From: Chromera velia | Taxonomy: Eukaryota; Sar; Chromeraceae | NCBI GenBank assembly: GCA_018398765.1 | Contig: JAHBMJ010000195.1 | Span: forward strand, 1 to 54,236 | Direction of reading: 5' to 3' | Length of the DNA stretch: 54,236 nt | In this document: one piece after another, positions 29,969 through 41,567 of the stretch | Layout: every line of letters starts with the position of its first letter | Position numbering within the stretch: the first letter of the stretch is position 1 | Program-made: the position numbers and the translations under genes | The notes under the pieces: generated by a model | What the model was told of the DNA's origin: nothing | Database searches by the model: none | What the model saw: the letters and a program-made list of their open reading frames with translations, nothing else

Positions 29969-32433
29969 ATGCAGTCTCTTCTTCTACTCCCGGCTTTTGC
30001 TGTTTGCCTTCTTTTAGGTTGGCCGTCTCCGTCTCTTGCCTCTCGGGGCTCTGAGACGGCGGGTGGGGGGCCTCTCGAAAGATTTCCTCCCAAGGTCCAG
30101 TTCTTTTGGACGGACATCGACCATTTCAATTTCGTCTCCAAGGTCAGAGACAGCTTCTGGTGCCTCACCTGTCCATGAGCTCATTTTCTTTCCTCTTTCC
30201 TTTCTCCAGTCGCTGCCGTCTCCGCCTTCACATCAAGATTTCCTTTCTGCCTGTCTTGTCATCTTTTCCTCCTGAGCCCCTCTCTGCAATTTGCTACACC
30301 CTCCTCTGCTCACCCTTTTCTGACCCTTCGGAGGAGAAAACAGCTTTCTGTTTTCTCTTTCCGAGGTGCCTCTACGAGTTCATTCGGAGTGAAAAATAAG
30401 TCTCCGTCTCCGTGCACTACCTGGTGTCTCGTCGTGCATCTTCACTGTAGCTCTGCTCTGAATTCCTTCTTTTTCTCCACGTTGTCATCTACTCTCCCAC
30501 ACCCCTCCCTCCCTTTCCCTGTTTCTTTTCTTTCCTTCCGCCTCTTTCTCTCTCTCTCCCCTCCATCTCCCCCTTTGACCCGCCCTTGCTTCCCTCAACC
30601 CCTCCCTCCCACCCTCTGTGTGTGTGTGTACGTGAGTGTGAGTACAAGTGTCTACACCGATGCTGGCTGTGTGCATAATGATGGCACATCCCCGTCTCGT
30701 CTCTTTGGCCTACACTGAAATGAACTGTCAGCAGAGTCCCGCCCAGAAGTTTGCCGTGAAAGTGCTGACGTACGATGGCTTCTACAACCGTCTCCCCGAG
30801 TCCCCCCTCTTGGTCTATTTGGGCAACGAGGGGGTGATCGAGAGTTTCTACAACAATACCGGGGCAATGTTCGAGATAGCAGAGGAAATGGGGGCGCTGG
30901 TTGTCTTCATCGAACATAGGTGGGTCTTGGTCTCTTCCCCGTTCCTCCTTTGTCTGTCTCTGGTTCTTTTTTCTGTCGTTTCCCCCTCCCTCCCTCCTCT
31001 TTGATGTCCTGCCGTACGCTCTATTCTGCTGTGAAACATCTCCACAACTCTATTCTTTTTTTTCTGAGAGAGCTGCGGTCTTCTTGAAAGACGACTCGAG
31101 TGAGTAAATTGGGACTTGAAGTCTGGAAATCGTTCTTTTTTTCCCCTCTTATTTTCTTGCTTCGCTTTTCTTCTTCCCCTTTTTTGCTGCGAATGTCTAA
31201 AAATGTTCCCGAAGCAACACACCCTTGGGAGCCCATGTATGCGTGTCTCTAAATGTGTTTGTGGATGTTTTTCATACGCATGAGATCTATATATCGATAT
31301 GATAATAAATGAATTGCAAGTCTGCATGCAGGTATTACGGTAACGGCACCTCCCTTCCTTGGGGGGGGAATTCTTTCACCGAAGAGCACTTGGCCTTCCT
31401 CACTGTCGAACAGGCAATGGGGGATTTTGCGGAGGTGCTCTCTCAGATGCGCACAGATCTGGAATGCACGGGGGCCAAGGCATGTCCCACTATTCTGTTT
31501 GGAGGCTCTTACGGTGCCATGCTTGTCGTGTGGTTTCGGCAGAAATACCCACACCTCTCTGTGGGGGGTGTTGCTGCATCTGCCCCTGTGAACACTTTTG
31601 CTGATGATTTGGATCTTGGGGCTCTGTTTTGGAATGCTTCCCTGTCTGTGTTCGGGTCTGAGGGTAAGATTGTGGGGTGGCCTCAGTGTGAGCAGACTGT
31701 GAAGAAGGGAATGGATGAGATACAGAAAAAGTCGTTGCGGCAGCTTTCAGGCACATTCCCTGTCTGCAAGAAGATGGAGACCGAGACGGACAGACTGCGT
31801 CTGGAGGCGTATGTGCGGGGTGCGCTGTCGACTCTGGCGATGAGTGACTACTCAGTTCAGGCAGACCTGATGCAGCCCCTGCCTCCCTTTCCTGTCAGAG
31901 AGGCCTGCAAAAGGATGCGGCAGCATGTGCGCAAAGGGAAAGGTTCGTCTCCCCTCCTGAAGGATCTGGTTGGAGCAGTGAACCTGATGGTGAACAGCAC
32001 GGAGAAGCTGGAGTGCTGGGATTTGGGAAGAGAGTTGATTGAAGAAGAAGGAGGGAGAGAAAGAGGGAATGCAGGAGAGGACTTCTCTGGGAATTTCCCG
32101 CCGTCTCTCTCTATGGGGGGCAATTCTCTTGGAGACATCTGGAAGGTCTGGTCTTTTCAGGTAATTGGGAGGGGGGGGTCTTTTCAGGTAACTAAGCGTC
32201 TGTGGTGGGGGCGGGGAGGGATGCATTAGTTTTGTCGAGCAGACAGACTTGCATGAATGCATGCGGACTTCGAGTGTACGCTCTTTTTTTTGTTCAGCAG
32301 AGAGTGTTAACAAGAAGAAGAAAGCTGCATTGGTTGTTATCCGAAAGAAAGAAAGATGCGGTCTTCTATTGATTCTCGACATTTCGATCAGGGCAACGGG
32401 TCAGATACACACACTGGCATCAATAGACAGAAA

Positions 32434-32471
<38 letters not shown>

Positions 32472-32496
32472 CACGGATACACTGTATGCTGCTTGA

Positions 32497-32538
<42 letters not shown>

Positions 32539-32583
32539 TGTGTGTCTGTCTGTCTGTCTGTCTGTGTCTGTCTGTCTATGTGT

Positions 32584-32615
<32 letters not shown>

Positions 32616-33115
32616 AGGTCTGCACAGAGCTCCCCATGCAGCCTCTGACTTCTGAGGATTTCGGCTTCCTCATTCCCTTCTCTGAGGACCATTCCCGCGC
32701 CCTGAAGGCCGCATGTGCCCGTCTGTTCCCCCACACCAAGTGGAGGCCGTTGTGGATGCGCACAGCCACGGGAGGCGACTCTCTGGGTTCCGTGTCGAAT
32801 CTCATCTTCAGCGATGGAGCCAAGGACCCCTGGGGGGCGGGGGGTCCGAACAGGGCGTGCTACGAGAGAATCGTTCAGGGAAAGTCCACAGAAGGCTGCG
32901 AGGAGATGAAGCCCCAAACGGGGTCTCCTCAGAGCTTTGCACTCCACCCCTCAGCTGTGCGTTTGTTCATCAGAGACGGCGCGCACCACGCAGACCTGCG
33001 CGCATCCGACCCGAATGACAGTGAGGAACTCCGGAGAGCGCGAAGGAAGGAGAGGGAGGTGATGAGGAAGTGGATTGACGAGGCATTGGGGAAAGAGGTT
33101 TTGAATGTCGCATGA
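29969..33115 (+). CDS. Peptidase family S28 serine carboxypeptidase (Pro-X carboxypeptidase / DPP7 type)
   Basis: The four exons are 29969-30142, 30735-30919, 31332-32160 and 32618-33115; all phases match, giving 561 residues, normal for S28. The N-terminus [20 protein letters not shown] is a signal peptide. Family marks follow in order: [29 protein letters not shown], and the nucleophile in FGGSYGAML. After these come WSFQVCTELP, the catalytic Asp in FSDGAKDPW and the catalytic His in [11 protein letters not shown]28 enzymes cleave after proline in lysosomes or outside the cell, so a secretory or lysosomal role is expected. The start was chosen for the signal peptide. The third intron ends in a TG repeat followed by TAG, a poor acceptor. 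Donor 3 has an in-frame duplicate 27 nt downstream. Exons 3-4 are duplicated at 39160-41087. Confidence 0.92.
32430..32616. repeat. CA, CT, TG and TGTC microsatellites in peptidase intron 3
   Basis: The CA run at 32436-32467 is followed by a CT run, then TG and TCTG runs that extend up to the exon 4 acceptor. Confidence 0.9.
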
Positions 33116-33595
33116 GGGGATCGATCGAGGCCGGGAGGATTGTCACTAAGTCGGTCGATCGAGCCTGATAATTTTAGCCTTCGATGATGCAGGTTACAGG
33201 TTGCAGGCTATCAATGGGTCCGCCTGTTCTTCTTTCATTTAATTAGACTTTTTGTCGTGCTTCTCGTATCACTGCCAAGACCTGATCATCCACCTTCTAA
33301 ATGATTTATTTACAATATGCTAATCTGATTCACTAAAGAAAAAAATGTAGAAGAAACACCTTTTTAAATCCAGTTTTTAATTGTATAAACTAAGTTAAAC
33401 TCTAGCTTAAACCTTAGAAAGAAGACTTACTAAATAGACTTATCATAAATAAATTTTCATTGAAAAAGTTTTTAAATTATTGTTAATTGCTAGATTTATA
33501 ATATTGGTTGCATTGTCTGTAGGATATCATAGTACATTCAATAATTTGTCTAGTATAGTGTATACATTAGCATAGTATACATGCTAGTATACATG
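33116..33595. other. 3' flank of the peptidase gene
   Basis: Mostly AT-rich DNA after 33240 with no ORF. It presumably contains the 3' UTR. It is repeated at 41088-41567. Confidence 0.5.
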
Positions 33596-34672
33596 CATGG
33601 TTTACACTGAAACTATAGTGTGACACAATTCAAATTATGACACAATACCCTATACACTAGTACTAGTGACACAATGTTAAGTGCTAGTGATACAAATAAT
33701 TGTGTCACAATAGGTGTTACAATAGTTAGTGTGACGTAAGTATAGATTGTGTATAAGACTGCGTGGTGTGAGCGCAAACGAGCACCTTGCATGATCCTTG
33801 CATGCTTTCTGGGACCACATCAAAAAAGAGCGTGCGTCTCAGCCAGAGCAACTGGAATTAGATGTCGCATCTGAATTGTAGCAAAGTCAGTCTGACAGTG
33901 CAGGTACTAACTGATTGAACGATGGAACGATGACGTATGTCTAGATTGACAGACCTTCCGTCCTGATGTTATGAATATGATGAGCCCTGTGTATGTGTTA
34001 CAGTTAGAGTAAGTTAGGTATGATGAAATTGTCAGACAAAAATTGAAGTGATCCTAAACTTTTAAAGTTGACTAGCTTGAAATCTTTAGAGTCGTTGAAG
34101 TTTAGACTCACCTCATTCACTCGATCACTCACCTCACTCACTCATTCACTCATATCCCTTACTCACTCCACCCACTCATCTACTCACCCCACCCATTTAC
34201 CCACTCACCTCACTCACTCACTCACTCGCTCACTCACTCAACACTGGAGAAGAGCAAGGAAGGGGTGCGCAGCGGTTCATAGAGCGGTTCAGGCACAAAC
34301 TGCTGCTCGGGAGTGTTGCTATCCTAAGGGAGATGCTAGTAGTCTACAATGAGGTGGGACATGGCTTGACAGTTTCGGCTTGTATGGCTAAGGTTGCACT
34401 GCATAGTTTGTACGAGTTTGCCTACGAGTTTGCGCACCGCTGTACGTTTTTTTCGTGGGGTCATGCATGCACGCTTTGTTCATACATGCATGCAGTCCAC
34501 GCAGCCCGCAGCGGCTATGACGCTGCCCCATGACGCGTATCAAGCCGTGATCTATAACTATTTTTTCATACATAAGTGTGATTTAATTAAATCTATCAAA
34601 AGTTCTTAAAATTACAGTTATTATTTCACAATCTCCTTGTGACACACTATAGTTCTAGTGTAGCATACCATG
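33596..34672. mobile_element. Inverted-repeat element, copy A
   Basis: The left arm (33596-33629) contains TACACTGAAACTATAGTGTG followed by acacaa. The right arm (34637-34672), read inverted, contains CATGGTATGCTACACTAGAA followed by ctatagtgtgtcacaa. The arms align over about 33 bp with two small indels. Between them are tgtgacac / gtgtcaca words, a CTCACTCA-rich stretch (34110-34240) and GC-richer unique DNA. A DNA transposon is the simplest reading, but no transposase is recognisable. Copy B lies at 41568-42676. Confidence 0.45.
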
Positions 34673-35379
34673 GTGGAGTAGGCGGGAATATACTATGTAA
34701 TGCCCAAGAATGCCTACCGAGAGTACTGTTTCATTTTAGGCTTTTCTCATACAATTAGACAAGAAAGAAACTCTACCAGCTAAGTTGAAATGCACTTCAA
34801 ATTTTTAACCTGGGCGCATCCAAGCCTGAATTAATTTATAATCATGATTGATCATGATGTTCCCTCCAAGAACCATTTGTTATATATATAGTCCGATCGC
34901 GAAATGACGCTAAACGGCCGCAGCGATTTCGGACCCCTAAACCAAACAGCCAGATTCTAACTCTAAACAAATGAGACATACAAACAGATGTAAGCGGCTT
35001 ACATAAGAGGCACAGGTATAAACAACACCCCAAAAAGAGGATAGATAAAAACACACTCCAAAAAATTGTATGATTTCATTGGAAAAAAAGCGTGATTGAA
35101 AGGATCGATTGATTTCCATGGCCTCGGGATTCGCCCGATTTCCCTTAAACCGCTCGAACTCAAGTACACTGTCTTTCATTACAAATCCCCCCCCCGGTAT
35201 CATAAACAACATAGTACAATCAATGCATAATTTCAGGCTCGTTTAAGTTTCCGTAAAAGTGATGATTTTTTTTTTTAATATAAAGATCTATCCGTCTTAT
35301 AGAATTCAACAAGACAAACATACAAAAAGCAAAAAAAAATTGGGATGGATCTAGGGATGGCTTTGCAAAGACCAGATCG
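34673..35379. other. Spacer, conserved in both duplication units
   Basis: A minus-strand ORF of 91 codons (34937-35212) is retained in unit B (42941-43216) but has no recognised family. Otherwise the stretch is AT-rich. Confidence 0.4.
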
Positions 35380-36758
35380 GCAGGTTCCATCAGAAGGAAA
35401 AAGGGACTCTTCACAGATCTACAACAGCCACAAACAACACAATAACACCATCTCTTTGGCGACTAAGCGGCACACTCATATGCGCAGTCATCAAGCTCAT
35501 ACAGCTGCAGGCAGCTACCGTCAGCCTACATACCCCCTAGCATATACCCCACACAGCACTCACCCGTGCTGGCCTGTCAGGGCAAGCATAGCGGGTTCAA
35601 TCAGAACTTATTCAGAAGGAAGAAGGGACTCTTAACACCTCTCCAACAACCACAAACGACACAATAACAACCTCTCTCTGGCGACCAACCAGCATACTCA
35701 TATACTTAGTCATCAAGCTTGTACAGCTACAGACAGCTGCCGCCAGCGTATATACATCCCACAGAGCACTCACCCATGCTGGCCTGTCAGGGCAAAGATG
35801 GCGGGTTCAATCATAAAAAAGAAGGGACTCTTAACCTAGCTCTTAACACCTCTCCAGCAACCACAAATGACACAATGATAACCTCTCTCTGGCAACCAAC
35901 CGGTATACTTATATACCTAGTTATCAAACTTGTACAGCCGTAGACAGCTGGCAGTGCCGCCAGCGTACACACACACCACACAGCACTTACCCGTGCTAGC
36001 CTGTCAGGGCAAGGATGGCGGGTTCAATCATATTAAGAAAGAAGGGACTCTTGACACCTCTCTAGCAACCACAAATGACACAATGACAACCTCTCTCTGG
36101 CGACCAACCGGCATACTCACATACCTAGTCAATGACATCAAACTTGTACAGCCGCAGACAGCTGTCACCAGCGTATACACACCCCACACAGCACTTACCC
36201 ATGCTGGCCTGTCAGGGCAAGGATGACGGGTTCAATCATAAGAAAGAAGGGACTCTTAACCTAGCTCTTAACACCTTTCTAGCAACCACAAATGACACAA
36301 TGACAACCTCTCTGTGGCGACCAACCAGCATACTCATATACTCAGTCATCAAGCTTGTACAGCCGCAGACAGCTGCCGCCAGCGTATACACAACCTACAC
36401 AGCACTCACCCGTGCTAGCCTGTCAGGGCAAGCATAGCGGGTTCAATCATAAGAAAGAAGGGACTCTTGACACCTCTCCAGCAACCATAAATGACACAAT
36501 GACAACCTCTTTGTGCTGACGAACCGGTATACTCATATACCTAGTCATCAAACTTGTACAGCCGCAGACAGCTGCCGCCAGTGTACATACACCCCACACA
36601 GCACTTACCCATGCTGGCCTGTCAGGGCAAGGATGGCGGGTTCAATCATAAGAAAGAAGGGACTCTTGACACCTCTCTAGCAACCACAAATAACACAATG
36701 ACAACCTCTCTTTGATAAGTAACCGGCATACTCACATACCCAGTCATCAAACTTATAC

Positions 36759-37959
36759 CAGGGTTGCTTTTCTAGTCGGTAACAGGTCTAGTCTACCGGC
36801 AATTGCCGGTAACTGGTAATCGCCTCAGTCTGCCTTCCTTTTTCCGACAAAAAAAATGATAAAAATTAGGGTCCCAAAAAAAAAATTTCACCTGCGGCGC
36901 CAACCTTCAAAAACATATTTTTAAGTGTTTATTGGCATTTGAAAAGCCTATTCACACACAAAAAAAAATTAAAAAAATATTTAAAAAATATAAATTTTTA
37001 ACTGCTTCACGGTAGCCTTCACTCCTATAAGTAGCAAAAAGTTCCAACAGCTCTAGAGTTTCTCTGAAGTGCTCTGGCCCACTTTTTTTTTAGTCCAGCC
37101 TATCATACTACAAGAGAAAGAGAGAGAAAGAGAGAGAGAATAAAAGAGAGTCGCTCTCCCTACCACAGGACCAAACAGTTTCCGTTCATGCTATTGCTTT
37201 CCTTATCTCTGTTTGCTTATATGTACAGGCCCAAATTGCCACCCAATCGACTTAATTATAATTAATATACACAAAGGTCCACTCGCCTTTCGCTCCTGTA
37301 CTCGCTCTCCCTGTCTCTGTCTGCTCATACATAAACCCAATTGCCTTTCATTCACATACTTGCCCTCCCTGTCTCTACAAACACCCAACCGCCTTTCGTT
37401 CCCTGTCTCTGTTCGCTTATTTACTTATAATTCTTTCATGTCTGCTTGCTTGCAGATGGCAAATCTTCACCCCCCTGGGTCTCCGGAGTCAGAGGCCCTT
37501 CGAGGCCTCAGATATCAGCTTTTAGCGGCGGGTCTTTCTTTGGAGGCTGGAGCACTAGATTGGGAGGACCACCCAAACTTTGAGGCGGACTCAGAGTCTT
37601 TCCGTTGTTGGAATCGCGCGGATGCATCTGTCTGGGCCAGCTGTGGTCATTGCGGCCAGCGGTTTTCTGTTTTTGGGCGCCAAGTGCAAGACGGGACCCA
37701 TTGCTTCGACCTGCGGCATCTTCAAGCACATTGGCCGCATAGCTGTCCCTACAGATGACGCATTGACTTTTTGAATTAACCTTAAGTCTAGCCTTAAGTG
37801 ATTGATTGATTGACCTATAACCTAGGACTTAGATTATTGAAAAGTGTTAGTGACTATTAGAATTCTGCCAAGTCTTTGCCAACTGCCAGCAAACTCTGCC
37901 GGTAATTACCAGTTACCGGTAATGAAGCTTGTCTACCGCCGAAAAAATCGGCAACCCTG
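36759..37959 (+). mobile_element. hAT-like element in the satellite array, copy A
   Basis: The termini are CAGGGTTGC at the left and GCAACCCTG at the right, the typical hAT end. The flanking 8-mers acttatac (36751-36758) and acttgtac (37960-37967) are a target duplication with one change. ACTTGTAC is a normal part of the satellite unit, so the insertion point is exact. Subterminal ggtaactggtaat-type words occur near both ends. The 1.2-kb length is too short for a full hAT transposase, so it is non-autonomous. It carries an ORF with a BED-like zinc finger. Confidence 0.85.
37456..37758 (+). CDS. BED-like zinc-finger ORF inside the hAT element, copy A
   Basis: The 100-residue reading starts MANLHPPGSPESEALRGLRY directly after a splice-acceptor-like ctgcttgcttgcag. 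The frame is also open upstream to 37213. The C-terminal half reads VWASCGHCGQRFSVFG, then FDLRHLQAHWPHSC, giving C-x2-C ... H-x3-H-x3-C. This spacing resembles the BED finger at the N-terminus of hAT transposases, where it binds the transposon ends. It could be the remaining first domain of the transposase. Copy B (45884-46186) is also open. Expression is unknown. Confidence 0.5.
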   Translation: MANLHPPGSPESEALRGLRYQLLAAGLSLEAGALDWEDHPNFEADSESFRCWNRADASVWASCGHCGQRFSVFGRQVQDGTHCFDLRHLQAHWPHSCPYR

Positions 37960-38839
37960 ACTTGTACAGCCGCAGACAGTTGCCACCAACATACACACAC
38001 CCCACACAGCACTCACCCATGCTGGCCTGTCAGGGTAAGGATGGCGGATTCAATCATAAGAACAAAGGGACTCTTAACACCTCTTGAGCAACCACAAATG
38101 ACACAATGATAACCTCTCTATGGCGACCAAGCGACATACTCACATACCTAGTTATCAAACTTGTACAGCCGCAGACAGCTGTCGCCAGCGTACACACACC
38201 CCACACAGCACTTACCCGTGCTAGCCTATCAGGGCAAGGATAACGGGTTCAATCATAAGAAAGAAGGGACTCTTAACCTAGCTCTTAACACCTTTCTAGC
38301 AACCACAAACGACACAATGACAACCTCTCTGTGGCGACCAACCGGCATACTCACATACTTAGTCATCAAGCTTGTACAGCCGCAGACAGCTGCCGCCAGC
38401 GTATACATTCCCTACACAGCACTCACCCGTGCTGGCCTATCAGGGCAAGGATAGCGGGTTCAATCATAAGAAAGAAGGGACTCTTGACACCTCTCCAGCA
38501 ACCACAAACGACACAATGATAACCTCTCTGTGGCGACCAACCGGCATACTCACATACCCAGTCAATGACATCAAACTTGTACAGCCGCAGACAGCTGCCG
38601 CCAGCGTACACACATCCCACACAGCACTTACCCGTGCTGGCCTATCAGGGTAAGGATGGCGGGTTCAATCATAAGAAAGAAGGGACTCTTAACACCTCTC
38701 CAGCAACCACAAATAACACAATGACAACCTCTCTTTGGTGAGTAACCGACATACTCACATACCTAGTCATCAAACTTGTACAGCCGTAGACAGCTGCCAC
38801 CAGCGTGCACACACCCCACACAGCACTCACCAGTGCTAA

Positions 38840-40338
38840 TGCCGTACGCTCTATTCTGCTGTGAAACATCTCTACAACTCTATTCTTTTTTCTGAGAGAG
38901 CTGCGGTCTTCTTGAAAGACGATTCGAGTGAGTAAATTGGGACTTGAAGTCTGGAAATCGTTCTTTTTTTCCTCTCTTATTTTCTTGCTTCGCTTTTCTT
39001 CTTCCCCTTTTTTGCTGCGAATGTCTAAAAATGTTCCCGAAGCAACACACCCTTGGGAGCCCATGTATGCGTGTCTCTAAATGTGTTTGTGGATGTTTTT
39101 CATATGCATGAGATCTATATATCGATATGATAATAAATGAATTGCAAGTCTGCATGCAGGTATTACGGTAACGGCACCTCCCTTCCTTGGGGGGGGAATT
39201 CTTTCACCGAAGAGCACTTGGCCTTCCTCACTGTCGAACAGGCAATGGGAGATTTTGCGGAGGTGCTCTCTCAGATGCGCACAGATCTGGAATGCACGGG
39301 GGCCAAGGCATGTCCCACTATTCTGTTTGGAGGCTCTTACGGTGCCATGCTTGTCGTGTGGTTTCGGCAGAAATACCCACACCTCTCTGTGGGGGGTGTT
39401 GCTGCATCTGCCCCTGTGAACACTTTTGCTGATGATTTGGATCTTGGTGCTCTGTTTTGGAATGCTTCCCTGTCTGTGTTTGGGTCTGAGGGTAAGATTA
39501 TGGGGTGGCCTCAGTGTGAGCAGACTGTGAAGAAGGGAATGGATGAGATACAGAAAAAGTCGTTGCGGCAGCTTTCAGGCATATTCCCTGTCTGCAAGAA
39601 GATGGAGACCGAGACGGACAGACTGCGTCTGGAGGCGTATGTGCGGGGTGCGCTGTCGACTCTAGCGATGAGTGACTACTCAGTTCAGGCAGACCTGATG
39701 CAGCCCCTGCCTCCCTTTCCTATCAGAGAGGCCTGCAAAAAGATGCGGCAGCATGTGCACAAAGGGAAAGGTTCGTCTCCCCTCCTGAAGGATCTGGTTG
39801 GAGCAGTGAACCTGATGGTGAACAGCACGGAGAAGCTGGAGTGCTGGGATTTGGGAAGAGAGTTGATTGAAGAAGAAGGAGGGAGAGAAAGAGGGAATGC
39901 AAGAGAGGACTTCTCTGGGAATTTCCCACCGTCTCTCTCTATGGGGGGCAATTCTCTTGGAGACATCTAGAAGGTCTGGTCTTTTCAGGTAATTGGGAGG
40001 GGGGGGTCTTTTCAGGTAACTAAGCGTCTGTGGTGGGGGCGGGGAGGGATGCATTAGTTTTGTCGAGCAGACAGACTTGCATGAATGCATGCGGACTTCG
40101 AGTGTACGCTCTTTTTTTTGTTCAGCAGAGAGTGTTAACAAGAAGAAGAAAGCTGCATTGGTTATTATCTAAAAGAAAGAAAGATGCGGTCTTCTATTGA
40201 TTCTCAACATTTCAATCAGGGCAACGGGTCAGATACACACACTGGCATCAATAGACAGAAAAGCACACACACACACATACACACACACACACACACATAG
40301 ACAGACAGACAGACAGACACAGACAGACAGACAGACAG

Positions 40339-40381
<43 letters not shown>

Positions 40382-40464
40382 AAGCAGCATACAGTGTATC
40401 CGTAGCACACACACATACATACACACACACACACAGAGTCACGGATACACTGTATGCTGCTTGA

Positions 40465-40501
<37 letters not shown>

Positions 40502-41087
40502 CTGTCTGTCTGTCTGTCTGTGTCTGTCTGTCTGTCTGTCTATGTGTGTGTGTGTGTGTGTGTGTATGTGTGTGTTCTCTTCTTTGCAGGTCTGCACAGA
40601 GCTCCCCATGCAGCCTCTGACTTCTGAGGGTTTCAGCTTCCTCATTTCCTTCTCTGAGGACCATTCCCGCGCCCTGAAGGCCGCATGTGCCCGTCTGTTC
40701 CCCCACATCAAGTGGAGGCCGTTGTGGATGCACACAGCCACGGGAGGCGACTCTCTGGGTTCCGTGTCGAATCTCATCTTCAGCGATAGAGCCAAAGACC
40801 CCTGGGAGGCGGGGGGTCCGAACAGGGCGTGCTACGAGAGAATCGTTCAGGGAAAGTCCACAGAAGGCTGCGAGGAGATGAAGCCCCAAACGGGGTCTCC
40901 TCAGAGCTTTGCACTCCACCCCTCAGCTGTGCGTTTGTTCATCAGAGACGGCGCGCACCACGCAGACCTACGCGCATCCGACCCGAATGACAGTGAGGAA
41001 CTCCGGAGAGTGCGAAGGAAGGAGAGGGAGGTGATGAGGAAGTGGATTGACGAGGCATTGGGGAAAGAGGTTTTGAATGTCGCATGA
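38840..41087 (+). pseudogene. 5'-truncated copy of the S28 peptidase gene
   Basis: The copy begins within intron 2, so exons 1-2 (signal peptide and LGNEG region) are missing. Exon 3 is at 39160-39988 and exon 4 at 40590-41087. The nucleophile context FGGSYGAML and the His context GAHHADLR remain. A Trp codon has become TAG at 39968-39970, and the DPW region now reads SDRAKDPWEAGG. Its intron 3 acceptor (ttctcttctttgcag) is better than that of the intact gene. Without a start exon and with the stop, it should not yield a peptidase. Confidence 0.93.
40263..40575. repeat. Palindromic microsatellite cluster in copy B intron
   Basis: The left arm holds CA, GACA and GA runs, then gatcaagcagcatacagtgt. 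The right arm holds the exact inverse acactgtatgctgcttgatc, then CT, TGTC and TG runs. The arms are about 130 bp each with a ~30-bp centre. Unit A has only the right half. Confidence 0.88.
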
Positions 41088-41567
41088 GGGGATCGATCGA
41101 GGCCGGGAGGATTGTCACTAAGTTGGTCGATTGAGCCTGATAATTTTAGCCTTCGATAATGCAGGTTACAGGTTGTAGGCTATCAATGGGTCCGCCTGTT
41201 CTTCTTTCATTTAATTAGACTTTTTGTCGTGCTTCTTGTATCACTGCCAAGACCTGATCATCCACCTTCTAAATAATTTATTTACAATATGCTAATCTGA
41301 TTCACTAAAAAAAAAAATGTAGAAGAAACACTTTTTTAAATCCAGTTTTTAATTGTATAAACTAAGTTAAACTCTAGCTTAAACCTTAGAAAGAAGACTT
41401 ACTAAATAGACTTATCATAAATAAATTTTCATTGAAAAAGTTTTTAAATTATTGTTAATTGCTAGATTTATAATATTGGTTGCATTGTCTGTAGGATATC
41501 ATAGTACATTCAATAATTTGTCTAGTATAGTGCATACATTAGTATAGTATACATGCTAGTATACATG

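Larger units (their letters stand above)
31010..38839. repeat. Segmental duplication, unit A
   Basis: This unit starts in intron 2 of the peptidase gene at TGCCGTAC and runs 7,830 bp to the next TGCCGTAC. It is repeated head to tail as 38840-47261. Exons, spacers, the inverted-repeat element, the satellite array and the hAT insertion appear in the same order in both units. Confidence 0.95.
35380..38839. repeat. ~200-bp satellite array, unit A (about 11 copies, interrupted)
   Basis: Each unit carries gaagggactctt, then gcaaccacaaatgacacaat, ggcgaccaaccggcatactc, cttgtacagccgcagacagc, cacagcacttacccgtgctg and gcgggttcaatcat. Unit starts lie near 35403, 35625, 35821, 36033, 36247, 36457, 36655, 38065, 38266, 38475 and 38680, so the period is 195-222 bp. 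A 13-bp extra block (cctagctcttaac type) occurs in some units. A hAT-like element splits the array at 36759-37959. Plus-strand ORFs of ~98 codons are a by-product of the repeat. Confidence 0.93.

Noticed and set aside
35380-38839. Regular direct repeats as a possible CRISPR-like array
   Set aside because: The whole ~200-bp unit is repeated rather than short repeats with unique spacers, and the context is eukaryotic.
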